The position numbers and the translations under genes are program-made. The notes under the pieces were generated by a model. That model saw nothing but the letters and a program-made list of their open reading frames with translations, was not told the origin of the DNA and made no database searches. 16,236 nt of DNA. It comes from Candidatus Aminicenantota bacterium. Lineage in GTDB: Bacteria; Acidobacteriota; UBA6911; RPQK01; JAJDTT01. Shown here piece by piece: positions 15,505 through 16,236 of this stretch. The DNA lies in NCBI GenBank assembly GCA_026706325.1, contig JAPOYZ010000187.1, forward strand, positions 9,201 through 25,436. Direction: 5' to 3'. Numbering within the stretch: position 1 is the stretch's first letter; every line of letters starts with the position of its first letter.

Positions 15505-16236
15505 ATGAAAGAGCCAACGATTGTGATTTCGATGATCGCGCTCTGTGTCGTCAGTTCGGCATTTTCGCAGGGTGCCAAGACCGTAAAGACCTGGGACGTG
15601 GCCGTATTGAAAAACGTCATGATCCCCATGCGGGACGGCGTGAAGCTGGCCACCGACATCTACCTGCCGGCCGAAAACGGGCAACCCGCCGACGAGAAGT
15701 TCCCGGTGGTCATGCAGAGGACTCCCTACGACAAGGAAGGAAATTTCTTCAAGGAGGCGGCCGAGTTCTATGCCCGCAACGGCTATGTCTCGGTGATCCA
15801 GGACTGCCGCGGCCGTTTCCAGTCCGAGGGGGTGTTCTTTCCCTTCGTCGACGACCCCGAGGACGGCTACGACACGGTGGAATGGATGGCGAAGCATCCG
15901 TCCAGCAACGGCAAGGTCGGCACCTACGGAGTCTCCTACATGGCCTGGGTCCAATTCCATCTGGCCGCTCTGAATCCACCCAGCCTGGTGACCATGATCC
16001 CCATGGAGGGTCCCATCAACGCCTACCACTACAGCATGCGCTCAGGCGGCGCCCTGCACCTGGGGCTCCTGCAGTGGATCGTGGCGGTGGCCGCCAGCAG
16101 CCAGGAAGCGAAGGACAAGCCCTTCATCGCCGAACCCATCATGACCATGAGGACCGGGCAGAACTTCCTGGACTGGGCCTCCCGCATCCCCTGGCGGCGG
16201 GGACAGACGCCCCTCGGCCTGACACCGCAGTATGAG
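15505..16236 (+). CDS. CocE/NonD-family secreted hydrolase, partial (runs off the window)
   Basis: The first 244 residues of an exported S15-type alpha/beta hydrolase with no stop before the window ends. The ATG at 15505 follows a strong GGAGGAG and starts a signal peptide (residues ~5-21, cleavage near SSAFSQ). Motifs are MIPMRDGVKLATDIYLP (39-55), RTPYD (72-76, likely oxyanion Tyr75), QDCRGRF and the nucleophile elbow GVSYMAW with Ser144, where the second Gly of the usual GxSYxG is Ala. The catalytic Asp and His should lie beyond the window. The QDCRGR and SYM wording place it with the truncated gene at 51-623 rather than with hydrolases A and B, which have VRGTGNSGG or TRGTGNSGG. It lies 64 nt after the PHP lipoprotein, in the same direction. 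Confidence 0.87.
   Translation, partial: MKEPTIVISMIALCVVSSAFSQGAKTVKTWDVAVLKNVMIPMRDGVKLATDIYLPAENGQPADEKFPVVMQRTPYDKEGNFFKEAAEFYARNGYVSVIQDCRGRFQSEGVFFPFVDDPEDGYDTVEWMAKHPSSNGKVGTYGVSYMAWVQFHLAALNPPSLVTMIPMEGPINAYHYSMRSGGALHLGLLQWIVAVAASSQEAKDKPFIAEPIMTMRTGQNFLDWASRIPWRRGQTPLGLTPQYE

Noticed and set aside
15465..16235. A 256-codon plus-strand frame at the right edge
   Set aside because: It is out of frame with the CocE gene starting at 15505, which has a strong ribosome binding site, a signal peptide and the S15 motifs and simply runs off the window.

Overview
The window is GC-rich bacterial DNA, apart from an AT-rich patch in the first ~75 bases. It carries secreted and lipid-anchored hydrolases and a periplasmic quinoprotein/cytochrome fusion. 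The gene content (CocE/NonD hydrolases, a beta-propeller/HEAT/haem-domain dehydrogenase, a Tat-exported Gfo/Idh/MocA protein and a DUF3604-like PHP lipoprotein) fits an environmental Acidobacteriota or PVC-group (Planctomycetota/Verrucomicrobiota) genome. I lean to Acidobacteriota, but no marker gene here settles it.

Left edge (1-1310): a decayed zone. A CocE/NonD hydrolase on the minus strand keeps its signal peptide and nucleophile but loses homology at about position 65, where the DNA turns AT-rich. Next to it is the C-terminal half of a PIN-domain (VapC-like) protein whose N-terminal half is missing. Short GGACA-AGAN-TGTCC palindromes lie in this zone and recur only in the 13.3-kb intergenic region.

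Main block (1311-13141): eight tightly spaced minus-strand genes, transcribed right to left. They are CocE hydrolase B, a GH109-like Gfo/Idh protein with a Tat signal, CocE hydrolase A (a close paralogue of B), a PLP aminotransferase, a two-gene module (about 90-aa protein plus an AbiEii/DUF6036-like nucleotidyltransferase, overlapping by 13 nt), an SDR-type L-threonine 3-dehydrogenase, and a large lipoprotein dehydrogenase with a C-terminal haem site. A candidate sigma70-type promoter (TTGACC-N17-TAGACT) precedes the block. The simplest reading is a catabolic operon: exported esterases/amidases and a sugar-active enzyme release amino-containing products, which a transaminase and threonine dehydrogenase process, with a toxin-antitoxin-like pair lodged in the middle. 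The substrate is not known.

Right edge (13437-16236): on the plus strand, a PHP/DUF3604-like lipoprotein is followed 64 nt later by a fourth CocE/NonD hydrolase that runs off the window. This last hydrolase is of the same subtype as the truncated one at the left edge. No tRNA, rRNA, CRISPR array or intact transposase was seen.
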